The position numbers were made by a program, and so were the translations under genes. Under the pieces are notes generated by a model. The model saw only the letters and a program-made list of their open reading frames with translations. It made no database searches and was not told where the DNA came from. Below, one piece after another: positions 27,996 to 36,630 of a stretch of 42,589 bases of DNA. The number at the start of each line of letters is the position of its first letter. Position 1 is the stretch's first letter. Origin of the DNA: Clostridia bacterium (GTDB taxonomy: Bacteria > Bacillota > Clostridia > Christensenellales > DTU072); NCBI GenBank assembly GCA_017476265.1, contig JAFVAC010000116.1, forward strand, positions 1 to 42,589, in the 5' to 3' direction.

Positions 27996-29906
27996 ATGCT
28001 TTTTAAGATAACGAACGGCGCCGTATCTTTCGGCGCGGATACCATTCTGGAGCGGATAGACTTCGAGATACACGATCGGGAGAAGATCGCCGTCGTCGGC
28101 AGGAATGGGTCGGGCAAGACAACTTTATTGCGCGCCGTCGCCGGCGAGGTCCCTCTGGAAGAGGGCACGGGAGACGCGCCCTTTTCGGTCACCGTAGCCG
28201 ACTGCCCCGTCATCGGATATCTCAAGCAGATCGCCTTTCCCGACGAGGAGAGGACTCTGATAGAGGAGATACTCACCGTCTTTTCTCCGCTGATCGAGAT
28301 GGAACAGCGCATGCAGGACCTTTTGACTCAAATGGAGACGAGGACGGACGACAAGGTCGTCTCCGCCTACTCCACTTTGCAGGAGCGCTATGAAAACGCC
28401 GGCGGGTATACTTACCAAAAGGAATACTCCGCCATGCTCAAGCAGTTCGGCTTTTCGGAAGCGGACAGGACAAAAAGACTGAAAGAGTTCTCGGGAGGGC
28501 AGCGGACCAAGATCGCCTTTGCAAAACTCCTCCTGTCCCACCCGGACGTGCTTCTTTTGGACGAGCCGACCAATCACCTCGATCTTGGCGCGGTGAAGTG
28601 GCTGGAGAGCTACGTCAAGAGCTACAAGTCCGCCGTCGTGATGGTCTCGCACGACAGAATGTTCGTCGAAAGGACGGTCGATCGCGTGTACGAGATCGAA
28701 TACGGAGAGACCCACGCCTATAAAGGGAACTATTCCGACTTCGAGCGACAAAAGCGCATAGAGTACGAAAGGAGACGGAAGGACTACGAGTACCGAAGGG
28801 CGGAGATCGCCCGACTCAACGTCGTCATAGAGCGGTTCCGATACAAGGCGACCAAGGCGGCGATGGTGCAGTCGAAGATCAAACTGGTCGAACGACTGAA
28901 GGCGGCGGGAGACGCGCCGGATCGGTACGACCTGAAGACCTTCCGCACGCACTTTCAGCCCAAGACCGAGAGCGTCAAAGAGGTGCTTACGGTAAAAGAC
29001 CTCGTCGTCGGATACGATCGCCCGCTCGCTTCGGTCACTTTGACTCTGTCCCGTGGGCAGAAGCTCGCCGTCATCGGAGACAACGGCGTCGGCAAGTCCA
29101 CTTTCGTCAAGACCCTCGTCGGGGAGATCCCGGCGCTATCCGGCACCTTTTCTTTCGGCGTGCGGACGGAGATCGGGTACTTTTCGCAAAAGACGGTGGA
29201 GTACGTCGGCGATTGGTCGGTCAAAGAGGACTTTTGGACGGACTTTCCGCAGTTGACTGAGACCGAAGTCCGCACCGCGCTCGGCGGATTCTTGTTCAGC
29301 GGAGAAGAGGTCGATAAGCGAGTGTGCGACCTCTCCGGCGGGGAGCGCGTGCGCTTGGCTCTATGCAAGATCTTCAAGCGTCGCCCCAACGTCCTTATTT
29401 TGGACGAACCGACCAACCATATGGACATCGTGGGCAAGGAGACTTTGGAAAATATGCTCTGCGAGTACGAGGGCACCGTCATCGTCGTCTCCCACGACCG
29501 ATACTTGGTCAACAAGGTCGCGGATAGACTCCTGGTCTTTACGGCGGACGGAGCGTCGTATCAAACGTACGGCTATGCGGAGTACGAACTCCGTCAGAGC
29601 GAGAAAGAGCAGGCGGAAAAGGCGATCAAGGATTCCAAAACGGAAAATAAGGAGACCCAAAAAGGTTTTTCCACGCCGCTCAAGGACAGAGCCCGGAAAG
29701 AAAAGCGATTGAAAAAGATCGAGGAGAGACTGTCTTTTGTCGAACAAGAGATCGCACGCGGAGAGGAAAAACTGAAGGACCCGCAAGTCTACTCCGACTA
29801 TAAATCGATCATCGCTACGCAAGAAGAGATCGACGCACTGAAGTACGAGCAGGAAGAATTGACGGAAGAGTGGTGCGCGCTTTCGGAAGAGCTATCGGGT
29901 CACTGA
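27996..29906 (+). CDS. ABC-F family ATPase
   Basis: The 636-residue protein has two ABC domains and no membrane segment. The first has GRNGSGKTTLL, SGGQRTKIAFAKLL and LLLDEPTNHLD. The linker (about 240-320) is rich in Arg/Lys and Tyr, as in the P-site tRNA interaction motif. The second has GDNGVGKSTF, LSGGERVRLALCKIF and LILDEPTNHMD. A coiled-coil C-terminal tail (about 540-636) resembles that of Uup. ABC-F proteins act on ribosomes, and some give antibiotic resistance. Whether this one is a housekeeping factor (YdiF/Uup-like) or a resistance protein cannot be read from sequence. GGGGAG precedes the ATG. The gene converges on the comFC gene, and the two ends overlap by 7 bases. Confidence 0.93.
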   Translation: MLFKITNGAVSFGADTILERIDFEIHDREKIAVVGRNGSGKTTLLRAVAGEVPLEEGTGDAPFSVTVADCPVIGYLKQIAFPDEERTLIEEILTVFSPLIEMEQRMQDLLTQMETRTDDKVVSAYSTLQERYENAGGYTYQKEYSAMLKQFGFSEADRTKRLKEFSGGQRTKIAFAKLLLSHPDVLLLDEPTNHLDLGAVKWLESYVKSYKSAVVMVSHDRMFVERTVDRVYEIEYGETHAYKGNYSDFERQKRIEYERRRKDYEYRRAEIARLNVVIERFRYKATKAAMVQSKIKLVERLKAAGDAPDRYDLKTFRTHFQPKTESVKEVLTVKDLVVGYDRPLASVTLTLSRGQKLAVIGDNGVGKSTFVKTLVGEIPALSGTFSFGVRTEIGYFSQKTVEYVGDWSVKEDFWTDFPQLTETEVRTALGGFLFSGEEVDKRVCDLSGGERVRLALCKIFKRRPNVLILDEPTNHMDIVGKETLENMLCEYEGTVIVVSHDRYLVNKVADRLLVFTADGASYQTYGYAEYELRQSEKEQAEKAIKDSKTENKETQKGFSTPLKDRARKEKRLKKIEERLSFVEQEIARGEEKLKDPQVYSDYKSIIATQEEIDALKYEQEELTEEWCALSEELSGH

Positions 29907-30586
29907 TCTTTTTTCAGTCCCGCCATACCGAAGCTGAGGACGGAGACCTCTTTGGCGCCGTGGGATAAAAGCGATCTCGCGCACTCTTCGGCGGTGGCAC
30001 CGGTGGTGACCACGTCGTCCAGAAGAAGGACTCTGCCGTCGATCTTATCACGGAATAAGAACTTGTTTTTTACGTTTTCGCCGCGCTCGTCTATGGAGAT
30101 TTGATTTTGGTCGACGCCGTCTTTTCGGAATAAGTCGTGACAAACGGGAAGCCCGGTCCTTTTTGCGAAGGCTTCCGCGACGATCTTCATCGCGTCGTAG
30201 CCGCGCCTTTTCCGATTCTTCGGAGAGGTAGGGACGTAGGCGACGACGTCGGAGCTAAGCCCCACCCTTTCGTACAGTTCGGTCAGATGCAGCGCCATAT
30301 AGTCGCACAGGTAGGTCTTGTCGGCGTCTTTGTAGTCGATGACGTACTTTCGGACGACGTTTTCGTATCGGAAACACGCCCGCGCGGTCACGTCGGGATA
30401 GCCGTCGATCATAAGGCTCCGTGCGTACCGTTCGCCGAAGTAGACGTCCCCTTCGTCGAAGATTTTTCCGGCGCATTTTTTGCAGAGGGAGTATTTCCGT
30501 TCGTCGTCGTTCAGTTCGGCTCCGCAACCGTTGCAGGTCAGCCCTCTCGGGTAGAGGAGGTCGCGGAGCTTACAAAAGAAGTTCAC
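29900..30586 (-). CDS. comFC: ComF family phosphoribosyltransferase-like protein
   Basis: The 228-residue protein has an N-terminal four-cysteine zinc motif (CNGCG and CKKCAG) and a C-terminal PRTase domain with VLLLDDVVTTGATAEEC, the phosphoribosyl pyrophosphate binding loop. ComFC takes part in DNA uptake and later processing in competent Firmicutes, but its chemistry is unclear. Its start overlaps the last 4 bases of the aminopeptidase gene, so the two are probably co-translated. No comFA neighbour is visible. Confidence 0.88.
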   Translation of the reverse strand: MNFFCKLRDLLYPRGLTCNGCGAELNDDERKYSLCKKCAGKIFDEGDVYFGERYARSLMIDGYPDVTARACFRYENVVRKYVIDYKDADKTYLCDYMALHLTELYERVGLSSDVVAYVPTSPKNRKRRGYDAMKIVAEAFAKRTGLPVCHDLFRKDGVDQNQISIDERGENVKNKFLFRDKIDGRVLLLDDVVTTGATAEECARSLLSHGAKEVSVLSFGMAGLKKDQ

Positions 30587-31815
30587 GTCCGCTCCGCCCA
30601 GGTGCCGTTTTCAAAGATCTTGACCTTTATTCCGTCCCGGGTGGTTCCTATGACGGACAGGTCGCGGCTGCCGATCATGAAGTCCTCGTGGATCATGCTG
30701 TCGTTGATGCCGATCCGATCGAAGTCCTCTTTGGTCTTCTTTTCGAAGTCCTTCACGCTGTCGGTGAATCCGCGTCCGAGGGCGAGATGGCAGGAGGCGT
30801 TTTCATCGTAGAGCGTGTTGTAAAACAGCACGCCGGTTTGGTTGATCGGCGACTCGAAGGGTACCAAAGCGCATTCGCCGAGGTAGCGGGCGTTCTCGTC
30901 CATGTCCAGCATCTGTTGCAGCAGCGCGTCGTTTTTTTCGGCGTGCGCTTCCACCACCTTTCCTTCGCGGAAAACGAAGTAGAAGTTCTCGATCAGTTCG
31001 CCGTTGTAGCAAAGAGGCTTCGTGGCGACGACCTTTCCTTCGGCTTTGCCCTTAATGGGCGAGGTGAAGACCTCTTCGGTGGGGATATTGGAGTCGAATC
31101 GGATCCCGCTTATACTCACGTCCTGTCCTCCGCGCCATACGACTTCGTCGGAGAGCTCTACCGAAAAGTCCGTCCCCGCCGCGTTTTTGTATTCGAGACC
31201 GACAAGTCCGAGACCGTTCAGATAGTCGCAGTGTTCGCTCAACTCTTTGTCGTGTCTTTCCCATTCCGCTATCGGGTCGTCGGTCACGCGGGAGGTGAAA
31301 AGGATGTTCTCCCAGAGTTTTTCCACCGCTTTTGCCGTGGACAGTTCGGGGAATACCTCTTTTGCCCAAGCCTTGCTCGGTACGCCCACGATGACCCACT
31401 GGTATTTGTTCTCCATCTTTTCGATGTACTCTTTCATAATTTTGTAATTGGCTTGTTGCGCGGCGGCGGCTTTTTTCTGATCCATACCCTTCAGGGCGTC
31501 ACTGGGGTCGGATTCTATATAGATAAAGGCGGGCAATATGTCGCTCATATGTTTCATACGCGCGACTTTCCAGTCATCGATCGTGGTCAGCGTCTTGATC
31601 GACTGGTGCTTGACGTTTGAGACGAGGACTTTAGAGGGGGAGACCCAGTCGATCTCCACCTTTCTTGCGCCGGCTTTGTAGGCTTCTTCCACGACGTAGG
31701 TGACGAATTCTCCCTGGTCCACGTTGGCGCGTATGAGGACGTCCTGTCCTTTTTGTAAGTTGACGCCCCGTCTTATGACCAGGCGAGCGTATTTTTTGAT
31801 CAAAGATTTTTTCAT
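30583..31815 (-). CDS. M29 family aminopeptidase
   Basis: The 410-residue protein matches aminopeptidase T/AmpS (MEROPS M29). The metal-ligand positions are recognisable: Glu in TEEVFTSP, Glu in YLGECALVPF, His in SCHLALGRGF, and the His and Asp of IHEDFMIGSRDL. Family members are dimetal cytosolic exopeptidases with broad specificity. I choose the start at 31815, which has GGGAGG just upstream (minus strand). The frame to 31893 would pass through the promoter and terminator region. The start of comFC overlaps its stop. The upstream promoter is embedded in the end of the importer operon. Confidence 0.92.
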   Translation of the reverse strand: MKKSLIKKYARLVIRRGVNLQKGQDVLIRANVDQGEFVTYVVEEAYKAGARKVEIDWVSPSKVLVSNVKHQSIKTLTTIDDWKVARMKHMSDILPAFIYIESDPSDALKGMDQKKAAAAQQANYKIMKEYIEKMENKYQWVIVGVPSKAWAKEVFPELSTAKAVEKLWENILFTSRVTDDPIAEWERHDKELSEHCDYLNGLGLVGLEYKNAAGTDFSVELSDEVVWRGGQDVSISGIRFDSNIPTEEVFTSPIKGKAEGKVVATKPLCYNGELIENFYFVFREGKVVEAHAEKNDALLQQMLDMDENARYLGECALVPFESPINQTGVLFYNTLYDENASCHLALGRGFTDSVKDFEKKTKEDFDRIGINDSMIHEDFMIGSRDLSVIGTTRDGIKVKIFENGTWAERT

Positions 31816-31825
31816 GGTTCCTCCC

Positions 31826-31863
31826 AAAAAAAACAAGTGAAGACGAAAAATCGTTTTCACTTG
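31826..31863 (-). terminator. Terminator of the importer operon, overlapping the next transcript start
   Basis: On the minus strand, CAAGTGAAAACGA (31863-31851) pairs with TCGTCTTCACTTG (31846-31834) with one mismatch. The loop is four bases, and eight U residues follow (31833-31826). It closes the importer operon that ends at 31917, but lies between the M29 promoter and its start codon. Confidence 0.8.
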
Positions 31864-31864
31864 T

Positions 31865-31893
31865 ATAGTAGCATATTTTGTTGCGATTATCAA
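31865..31893 (-). promoter_or_regulatory. Promoter of the M29 aminopeptidase-comFC pair
   Basis: On the minus strand, TTGATA (plus 31888-31893) is followed after 17 bp by TACTAT (plus 31865-31870) with an extended -10 TG. The predicted start of transcription, near 31858, falls inside the first arm of the terminator hairpin, so its own transcripts would lack part of that arm. Confidence 0.65.
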
Positions 31894-31916
31894 CGAATGA
31901 CGGGTCTTTCAGTCGA

Positions 31917-33110
31917 TTATTTCGTCGGCCAGACGTCGGGCAGGTCCAGTTTTTGATACCCGCCGTAGGTCACGATATCGTCATAGAGGGATTTATGCAA
32001 GAAAAAGGACGTGATCTCTTCGGCTTTGGCGCGAATATCTATGTCCAGTTCGTAGGCGACGTTCAGAGCGAAGTAGGCGTTGATAAAACAGGTCTCCACG
32101 TTGGCGTCATAAGCGTTGTTGGGCATCATCAGGTAGACCTCTTTGTCGGCGAACGCTTTCATTTCGGCAAGAGTGGAGGACAGGTGCCCGCCGACCTCTT
32201 CATACTCGCCCTTAAAGACGGCGAGACCGCCCGCGTCGAGGATGATCTTGTCGGCGTCGGAGGAGACGACCGCTTCCAGATCGGCATATCCGTCGGAGGA
32301 GACGACCATAGTATCTCCGTCCATCACGTTGGCGATGCCACTGACGGTGAAGATGGGGTAGTTCTTGGAAGTGGACAAGAAACCTTTCATCCCCCAGTTG
32401 CTGTTGCAGCCGAGGTAGATCTTTGCGCTCGTTTTTCCTTGCGCTATCGTGGCGAGATCGGCTTTCAGACTCTTGATATAGTCTACGACTTCGGTCGCGC
32501 GGACCTCCGTTTTCATGACTTTGCCGATCAACTCCAGAGACTGCAACAGTTCTTCGGAAAAAGCCTTCTGCGGACCGTATTTCAGCGTGACGATGGGGCA
32601 GCCGATGGCGCGCTCGGCGTCGAGCAGTTCGTCCGCGGTCAAAGACAGACAGGAGAAGACGACGTCGGGGGAAAGTTCGGTCAAGCGTTCTTTATTGAGG
32701 ATCTGCGCTTGCGGTCCGCCCACGCCGGCACTCGGGAGGGTGGCAAAGAGTTCCTCGTTGGCGATCTGGTAGGCGCGGTAGGAGACTCTGCCCGTCGTGC
32801 GGGTCTTTTCAATATCCTCTACGGCGATTATTTTGGCGAGATCGGCAACGTAGGAGTACAGACGGAGGGAGCCGGCGCCCACGCATACGACCTTTTGGAT
32901 CTTGTCGCGATTCAGAAGCAACGTCCTTCCGGCGAGGTCGGTCACGGTCAGATCGGTATCGGTGCCGCCGATGGTCCCTTCTCCGGGCGCGATAGGCGTC
33001 GGATCGGCGGGCGCGGTCGAAGACTCGTTGCCGCAGGCAAACAACGTCATCACGGTTGCCACAAGGAGCATGATCGCGATAAGGGATAGTAAAAGGCGTG
33101 ATTTTTTCAT
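31917..33110 (-). CDS. FecB/BtuF-type ABC transporter substrate-binding lipoprotein
   Basis: The 397-residue protein has a lipoprotein signal (lipobox LFAC, Cys26) and then a Peripla_BP_2-type binding protein fold, seen in VVCVGAGSLRLYSYV, LSPDVVFSC and SLELIGKVMKTEVRATEVVDYIKS. This class binds iron-siderophores, heme or corrinoids on the outer face of the membrane and passes them to a FecCD permease. It is the third gene of the operon, and its ATG overlaps the stop of the ATPase gene by 4 bases. The ligand cannot be assigned from the sequence. Confidence 0.88.
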   Translation of the reverse strand: MKKSRLLLSLIAIMLLVATVMTLFACGNESSTAPADPTPIAPGEGTIGGTDTDLTVTDLAGRTLLLNRDKIQKVVCVGAGSLRLYSYVADLAKIIAVEDIEKTRTTGRVSYRAYQIANEELFATLPSAGVGGPQAQILNKERLTELSPDVVFSCLSLTADELLDAERAIGCPIVTLKYGPQKAFSEELLQSLELIGKVMKTEVRATEVVDYIKSLKADLATIAQGKTSAKIYLGCNSNWGMKGFLSTSKNYPIFTVSGIANVMDGDTMVVSSDGYADLEAVVSSDADKIILDAGGLAVFKGEYEEVGGHLSSTLAEMKAFADKEVYLMMPNNAYDANVETCFINAYFALNVAYELDIDIRAKAEEITSFFLHKSLYDDIVTYGGYQKLDLPDVWPTK

Positions 33111-33868
33111 AGCTTTTTCTCCTTTATATGAAAGTGTATTTTGTCACTGTGTCGGACGGTCTCGAAATCCATTCCGTAGACCTCGCTTAAAAGCGACTCG
33201 GTCAAAACACTCCTGTCGCCCGCGCCGACCAGTCGGTGCTTTGACAGAAGAAAATAGCGGTCTCCCACGTCCAAAGACTCGTTGAGGTCATGCATGCTTG
33301 TCAGCACACATATGCCTTGTTCGGACAGCTTTTTCATCGTGTTGAGGACCCCATACTTGCTTTTTATGTCGAGATTGTTGGTCGGTTCGTCCAAGAGGAC
33401 GAGACGGGAAGAATTGCATAACGCCCGGCATAAGGCGACCTTTTGTCTCTCCCCTCCGGAGAGGTCTTTGACGTTTTCCAAGGCAAGATGAGAAATGGCA
33501 AGGGCGTCTAAAGATTCGTAGACCTTTTCGTAGTCGGCGTCTTTGGGCGCGGTGAAGTTCGGGAGTCTGCCGACTAGGACGGCGTCCACGACGGTGGAGG
33601 AGTCGAAAGTCGGCGCCTGAGGGACGTAGGAGACCAAGCGGGCGTATTCGCGTAAGGAGTATTCCTTTACGTCTTTGTCAAGCAGAGTGAGTTTTCCCTT
33701 CTTCGTTTTCAGGATCCCGGCGATCAATTTGAGAAGGGTGGACTTGCCGGAGCCGTTGTTGCCGAGGAGCACGTTGACGCTGCCTTCCTCCAAAGTCAGG
33801 TTGATCCCGTCAAGAGCGGGCTTTTTGCCGTAAGAATAGGACAGATCGGTCACGGTGAGCAGGCTCAT
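33107..33868 (-). CDS. FecE/FhuC-type ABC transporter ATPase
   Basis: The 253-residue protein has LGNNGSGKSTLLKLIAG (Walker A), LSGGERQKVALCRAL (signature) and LVLLDEPTNNLD (Walker B), with the length and motif spacing of FepC/FhuC ATPases. It powers uptake through the adjacent FecCD permease. Its start overlaps the permease stop, and its stop overlaps the start of the binding-protein gene (ATGA both times), so all three are translationally coupled. Confidence 0.93.
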   Translation of the reverse strand: MSLLTVTDLSYSYGKKPALDGINLTLEEGSVNVLLGNNGSGKSTLLKLIAGILKTKKGKLTLLDKDVKEYSLREYARLVSYVPQAPTFDSSTVVDAVLVGRLPNFTAPKDADYEKVYESLDALAISHLALENVKDLSGGERQKVALCRALCNSSRLVLLDEPTNNLDIKSKYGVLNTMKKLSEQGICVLTSMHDLNESLDVGDRYFLLSKHRLVGAGDRSVLTESLLSEVYGMDFETVRHSDKIHFHIKEKKL

Positions 33869-34920
33869 TTTTCCCTCCGTAGCAGGATGTAGACGAAAAA
33901 CGGCGCGCCGATTATGGCGGTGACCGCCCCTACCGGCAGGTTCATGCCCGGCACGATCACACGGGCGATCATATCGGACAAGAGGAGCAAGGACGCCCCG
34001 GCGAACCCGGACGCCGGCAGAAGGTATCGGGAGTCCGACCCGACGAAACGCTTCATGAGCTGCGGGCAGACGATCCCGACGAATCCGATCACCCCGACGA
34101 AAGAAACGCTGACGGCGGTGATAAGAGAGGCGAGGAGCAAGGAGACAAGTCGCAACGCGCTGAGGCGAACGCCGAGAGACCGCGCCGTCTCGTCTCCGGC
34201 AGATAGCGCGTTATAGCGCCAGCCGAAGAGGAAGAAGACGATAAAGGAGGGCAAAACGCACCCGGCGATCAACGATATCTTGAGGTAGCTTGCGCGAGAG
34301 AGGTCGCCGAAACTCCAGTAGACCGCCGCGGCGAGGACCTGATCGTCGGAGAGGTATTGTACGAGGGTGGTCAGGGCGCCGAAGAGCGCCCCGAAAGCCA
34401 CCCCCAACAGAACGACCGTAACGGGAGAAAATCGCCGGAACTTGGCGATGAAGAGGACGAATAATACCGTCCCGAAGGAGAAGACGAAGGCGGAGAGAGC
34501 GACGACGTAGGGGTCGTTGACGTTGAGGACGTTGCCGGCGGTGCCGGCAAAGGTGCCTGCGCCGAGGACGATGGCGAGATTGGCGCCGAAGACAGCCGCG
34601 TTGCTGACGCCGAGCGTAGAAGGAGAGGCGAGCGGATTCTGCAAAGTGGTCTGCATGACGTGCCCGGAGATCGCCAGTCCGAACCCGACCACTACGGCGG
34701 CGAGGACGCGGGGGAGACGAACGTACTGCACGATGCGCACGTCCTTTCCTTCGCCCACGCCAAACAGCGCCTTGACGGCGGTGGAGAAGCGCATACCGGA
34801 CTGCCCGACGACGACGGATACGAGAAAAAGAACCGCCGTGAGGACGGCAAGACCGAAGATGATATACAGACTCCTCGCTTTCTTTTTTCGGTACAGGCGG
34901 TGGGTCGCTTCGCTATCCAT
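33865..34920 (-). CDS. FecCD-type ABC transporter permease
   Basis: The 351-residue protein is almost entirely hydrophobic with about 9-10 membrane segments. It has the FecCD motifs RLPRVLAAVVVGFGLAISG, QNPLASPSTLGVS and SFVGVIGFVGIVCPQLMKR. It forms the membrane channel of an iron-complex/corrinoid-type importer. It is the first gene of the operon, behind a strong promoter and a palindrome. The start codon at 34920 (minus-strand ATG) has a weak GGGAG 2-3 bases away, and a better-spaced GAAAGGAAAG lies further upstream. Confidence 0.92.
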   Translation of the reverse strand: MDSEATHRLYRKKKARSLYIIFGLAVLTAVLFLVSVVVGQSGMRFSTAVKALFGVGEGKDVRIVQYVRLPRVLAAVVVGFGLAISGHVMQTTLQNPLASPSTLGVSNAAVFGANLAIVLGAGTFAGTAGNVLNVNDPYVVALSAFVFSFGTVLFVLFIAKFRRFSPVTVVLLGVAFGALFGALTTLVQYLSDDQVLAAAVYWSFGDLSRASYLKISLIAGCVLPSFIVFFLFGWRYNALSAGDETARSLGVRLSALRLVSLLLASLITAVSVSFVGVIGFVGIVCPQLMKRFVGSDSRYLLPASGFAGASLLLLSDMIARVIVPGMNLPVGAVTAIIGAPFFVYILLRREK

Positions 34921-34954
34921 AGCTCCCGAATGATTCTTTCCTTTCTATAAGATT

Positions 34955-34980
34955 TCGGACAAAAATTATTTTTTGTTCGA
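34955..34980. promoter_or_regulatory. Palindromic operator candidate
   Basis: TCGGACAAAAA (34955-34965) and TTTTTGTTCGA (34970-34980) are inverted repeats with one mismatch around a 4-bp centre. The site sits at the importer transcription start. An extra half-site TTTTTGTTCG at 34999-35008 overlaps the -35 box, 29 bp away. The divergent TetR-type regulator at 35105 is the natural candidate to bind it. Confidence 0.6.
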
Positions 34981-34983
34981 TTT

Positions 34984-35012
34984 ATTATAGCATAAGCATT
35001 TTTGTTCGTCAA
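34984..35012 (-). promoter_or_regulatory. Promoter of the FecCD importer operon
   Basis: On the minus strand, TTGACG (plus 35007-35012) and a perfect TATAAT (plus 34984-34989) are 17 bp apart, with an extended -10 TG. The leader is about 55-60 bases. Confidence 0.8.
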
Positions 35013-35027
35013 CACTGCGCTAATCTA

Positions 35028-35056
35028 TTGAAAAAAACAACAAATAATTATATAAT
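35028..35056 (+). promoter_or_regulatory. Promoter of the TetR-led operon
   Basis: TTGAAA at 35028-35033 and TATAAT at 35051-35056 are 17 bp apart. It points toward the TetR gene and is divergent from the importer promoter, with the two -35 boxes about 15 bp apart. Confidence 0.75.
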
Positions 35057-35104
35057 AAATATGAAAACGAATAAGCCGTTCGGTTTTGGACGGAGGAGGA
35101 AGTT

Positions 35105-35665
35105 TTGGACAGAAGAAAATCACGCACGGAGCGGGCAATCAAAGCCGCTTTTTCCGAACTTATTTGCGAAAAGAGCTATTCGGAGATATCCATTCAGGAC
35201 GTCATTGACCGCGCCGACGTCGCCCGGGCGACTTTTTACGATCACTACAAAAACAAGGAAGAAGTCCTTCGGTCCATTTCCGCCGGGATCTTTGCCCACG
35301 TCAACGCCGAGACGCTATCCGCCGAAAAGCACCACGACTTTTCGCACGAAAAGGACTTTTTGCATAGGATCGTACATCTTTTGTGCCACCTGTACGAGGA
35401 CAAGGGCGTCATTTCGGGCATTCTCGCCTCGGAGAGTCACGATATTTTTCTTGACGATCTGAGACGGCACCTCGATATGTCCTTCGAGCGGGGCTATTGT
35501 CCCCCGGAGGGGTTGAACGTGCCCGAGGAGATCGTAAAAAATCACGCCGTGACCAGTCTGATGGAGTTGGTTCTTTGGTGGATGAAGATCGACGGCTGCA
35601 AGACGCCTCCGCGCGAGATGGCGGACTATTACTTTTTGCTCCTCGGTATGGGACGGGCGCAATGA
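35105..35665 (+). CDS. TetR/AcrR-family transcriptional regulator
   Basis: The 186-residue protein has a TetR helix-turn-helix at the N-terminus: [45 protein letters not shown], with key pieces [21 protein letters not shown] at residues about 27-47. The remainder is a helical ligand-binding and dimer domain. The start is a TTG with GGAGGAGG a few bases upstream and no in-frame ATG nearby. It is divergent from the importer operon and leads a plus-strand run in which the next gene overlaps its stop by 4 bases. It probably represses its own and perhaps the importer promoter through the palindrome at 34955-34980. Confidence 0.88.
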   Translation: MDRRKSRTERAIKAAFSELICEKSYSEISIQDVIDRADVARATFYDHYKNKEEVLRSISAGIFAHVNAETLSAEKHHDFSHEKDFLHRIVHLLCHLYEDKGVISGILASESHDIFLDDLRRHLDMSFERGYCPPEGLNVPEEIVKNHAVTSLMELVLWWMKIDGCKTPPREMADYYFLLLGMGRAQ

Positions 35666-36630
35666 AAGAGTTGTTTTTGACCCTCCCGTCCGGCTACGGC
35701 GACCGGGAAAAGCTCCGCGAACTGGCGGAGAAGTTGGAATATCCCGAGATACAAGCCGACAAGGGGTATTACCTGCAACTTCTGTCGGAATACAATCGCC
35801 TCTATGCGGAAAGAGATCTGGCGGAAGAACTCGCTTCGGTCGCGGAGGAGTATGAACGGTTGGAGAATATAACGCCGGAGGCGGAGGAAGAAGAACTTTT
35901 CCTTGCCGAACGGGAGAGACTGTACGAAAAAGCGGTGGAAATCAGGAACAAACTTTTCGCGCAAGACGGACAGAAGGAGTCGGTAGAGTACCGCGTCCGC
36001 GCCGAGAGAGAAGAGGACTTTTTTGCGGTGAAGGATTTTTTTGTCTCCCTGCTGCCGCATCTGTACCAAGGCGAGGGCGACGGCAAGATCGTCAAAATAA
36101 GCAAGGACGAGTGTCTTGCCATTGTGGAAGGAAATCGCGCCGTGGAGATCGGGCTGAAACTCATCGGGCGACACAAGGTCCGGGACGGAGAGGGGAGAGC
36201 CGCTCGCTTTTTCATCACGGCGATACAACGCTTTTCTCCGCCGGAATATCCCGAGGGACAATTCCGCGTGACGACTTTCCGATCCGACGGCGCCGGCGGG
36301 CAGAACGTCAACAAGGTCTCCTCCGCCGTGCGGGTGGTCCACGTCCCTACGGGGACGACCGTCGTGTGTCGGGACGAGCGATCGCAGCTACAAAACAAGC
36401 GTCGTGCGCTCGACCTTATCAAGAAAAAATTGTCCGAGTCTTTTTGGGAGAGCGAGCGCGTCCGCAAAGACGACGAGAGGCGGATGCAAGAAAAGATACG
36501 CGGCTCGATCGACCTCTCGCCAAAGGACAAGACCGTCTTTGATGAAAGGCTCGGTCGGTATCCCTATCCGATGAGTCCGGATACCGCAAAGCGATATATA
36601 GAAGAACTTTTACTACACAAGGAGGGATAG
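35662..36630 (+). CDS. Release-factor-like protein with GGQ motif
   Basis: The 322-residue protein has a charged, coiled-coil N-terminal half (about 1-110), a middle beta region, and a class I release factor catalytic domain (about 195-270). That domain has [22 protein letters not shown] (GGQ at residues 212-214) and [26 protein letters not shown] triggers peptidyl-tRNA hydrolysis on the ribosome. The stop-codon reading elements of RF1 and RF2 (PxT or SPF, within a VHRVQRVP-type segment) are not recognisable: the matching region reads [18 protein letters not shown]. It therefore resembles a non-canonical or rescue factor rather than housekeeping PrfA or PrfB. The ATG overlaps the TetR stop, and the helicase gene begins directly after its stop. 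Confidence 0.8.
   Translation: MKELFLTLPSGYGDREKLRELAEKLEYPEIQADKGYYLQLLSEYNRLYAERDLAEELASVAEEYERLENITPEAEEEELFLAERERLYEKAVEIRNKLFAQDGQKESVEYRVRAEREEDFFAVKDFFVSLLPHLYQGEGDGKIVKISKDECLAIVEGNRAVEIGLKLIGRHKVRDGEGRAARFFITAIQRFSPPEYPEGQFRVTTFRSDGAGGQNVNKVSSAVRVVHVPTGTTVVCRDERSQLQNKRRALDLIKKKLSESFWESERVRKDDERRMQEKIRGSIDLSPKDKTVFDERLGRYPYPMSPDTAKRYIEELLLHKEG

Noticed and set aside
35497..35661. Upstream extension of the release-factor-like gene
   Set aside because: It overlaps the TetR gene in another frame and shows no similarity. The ATG at 35662 overlaps the TetR stop as expected for coupling.
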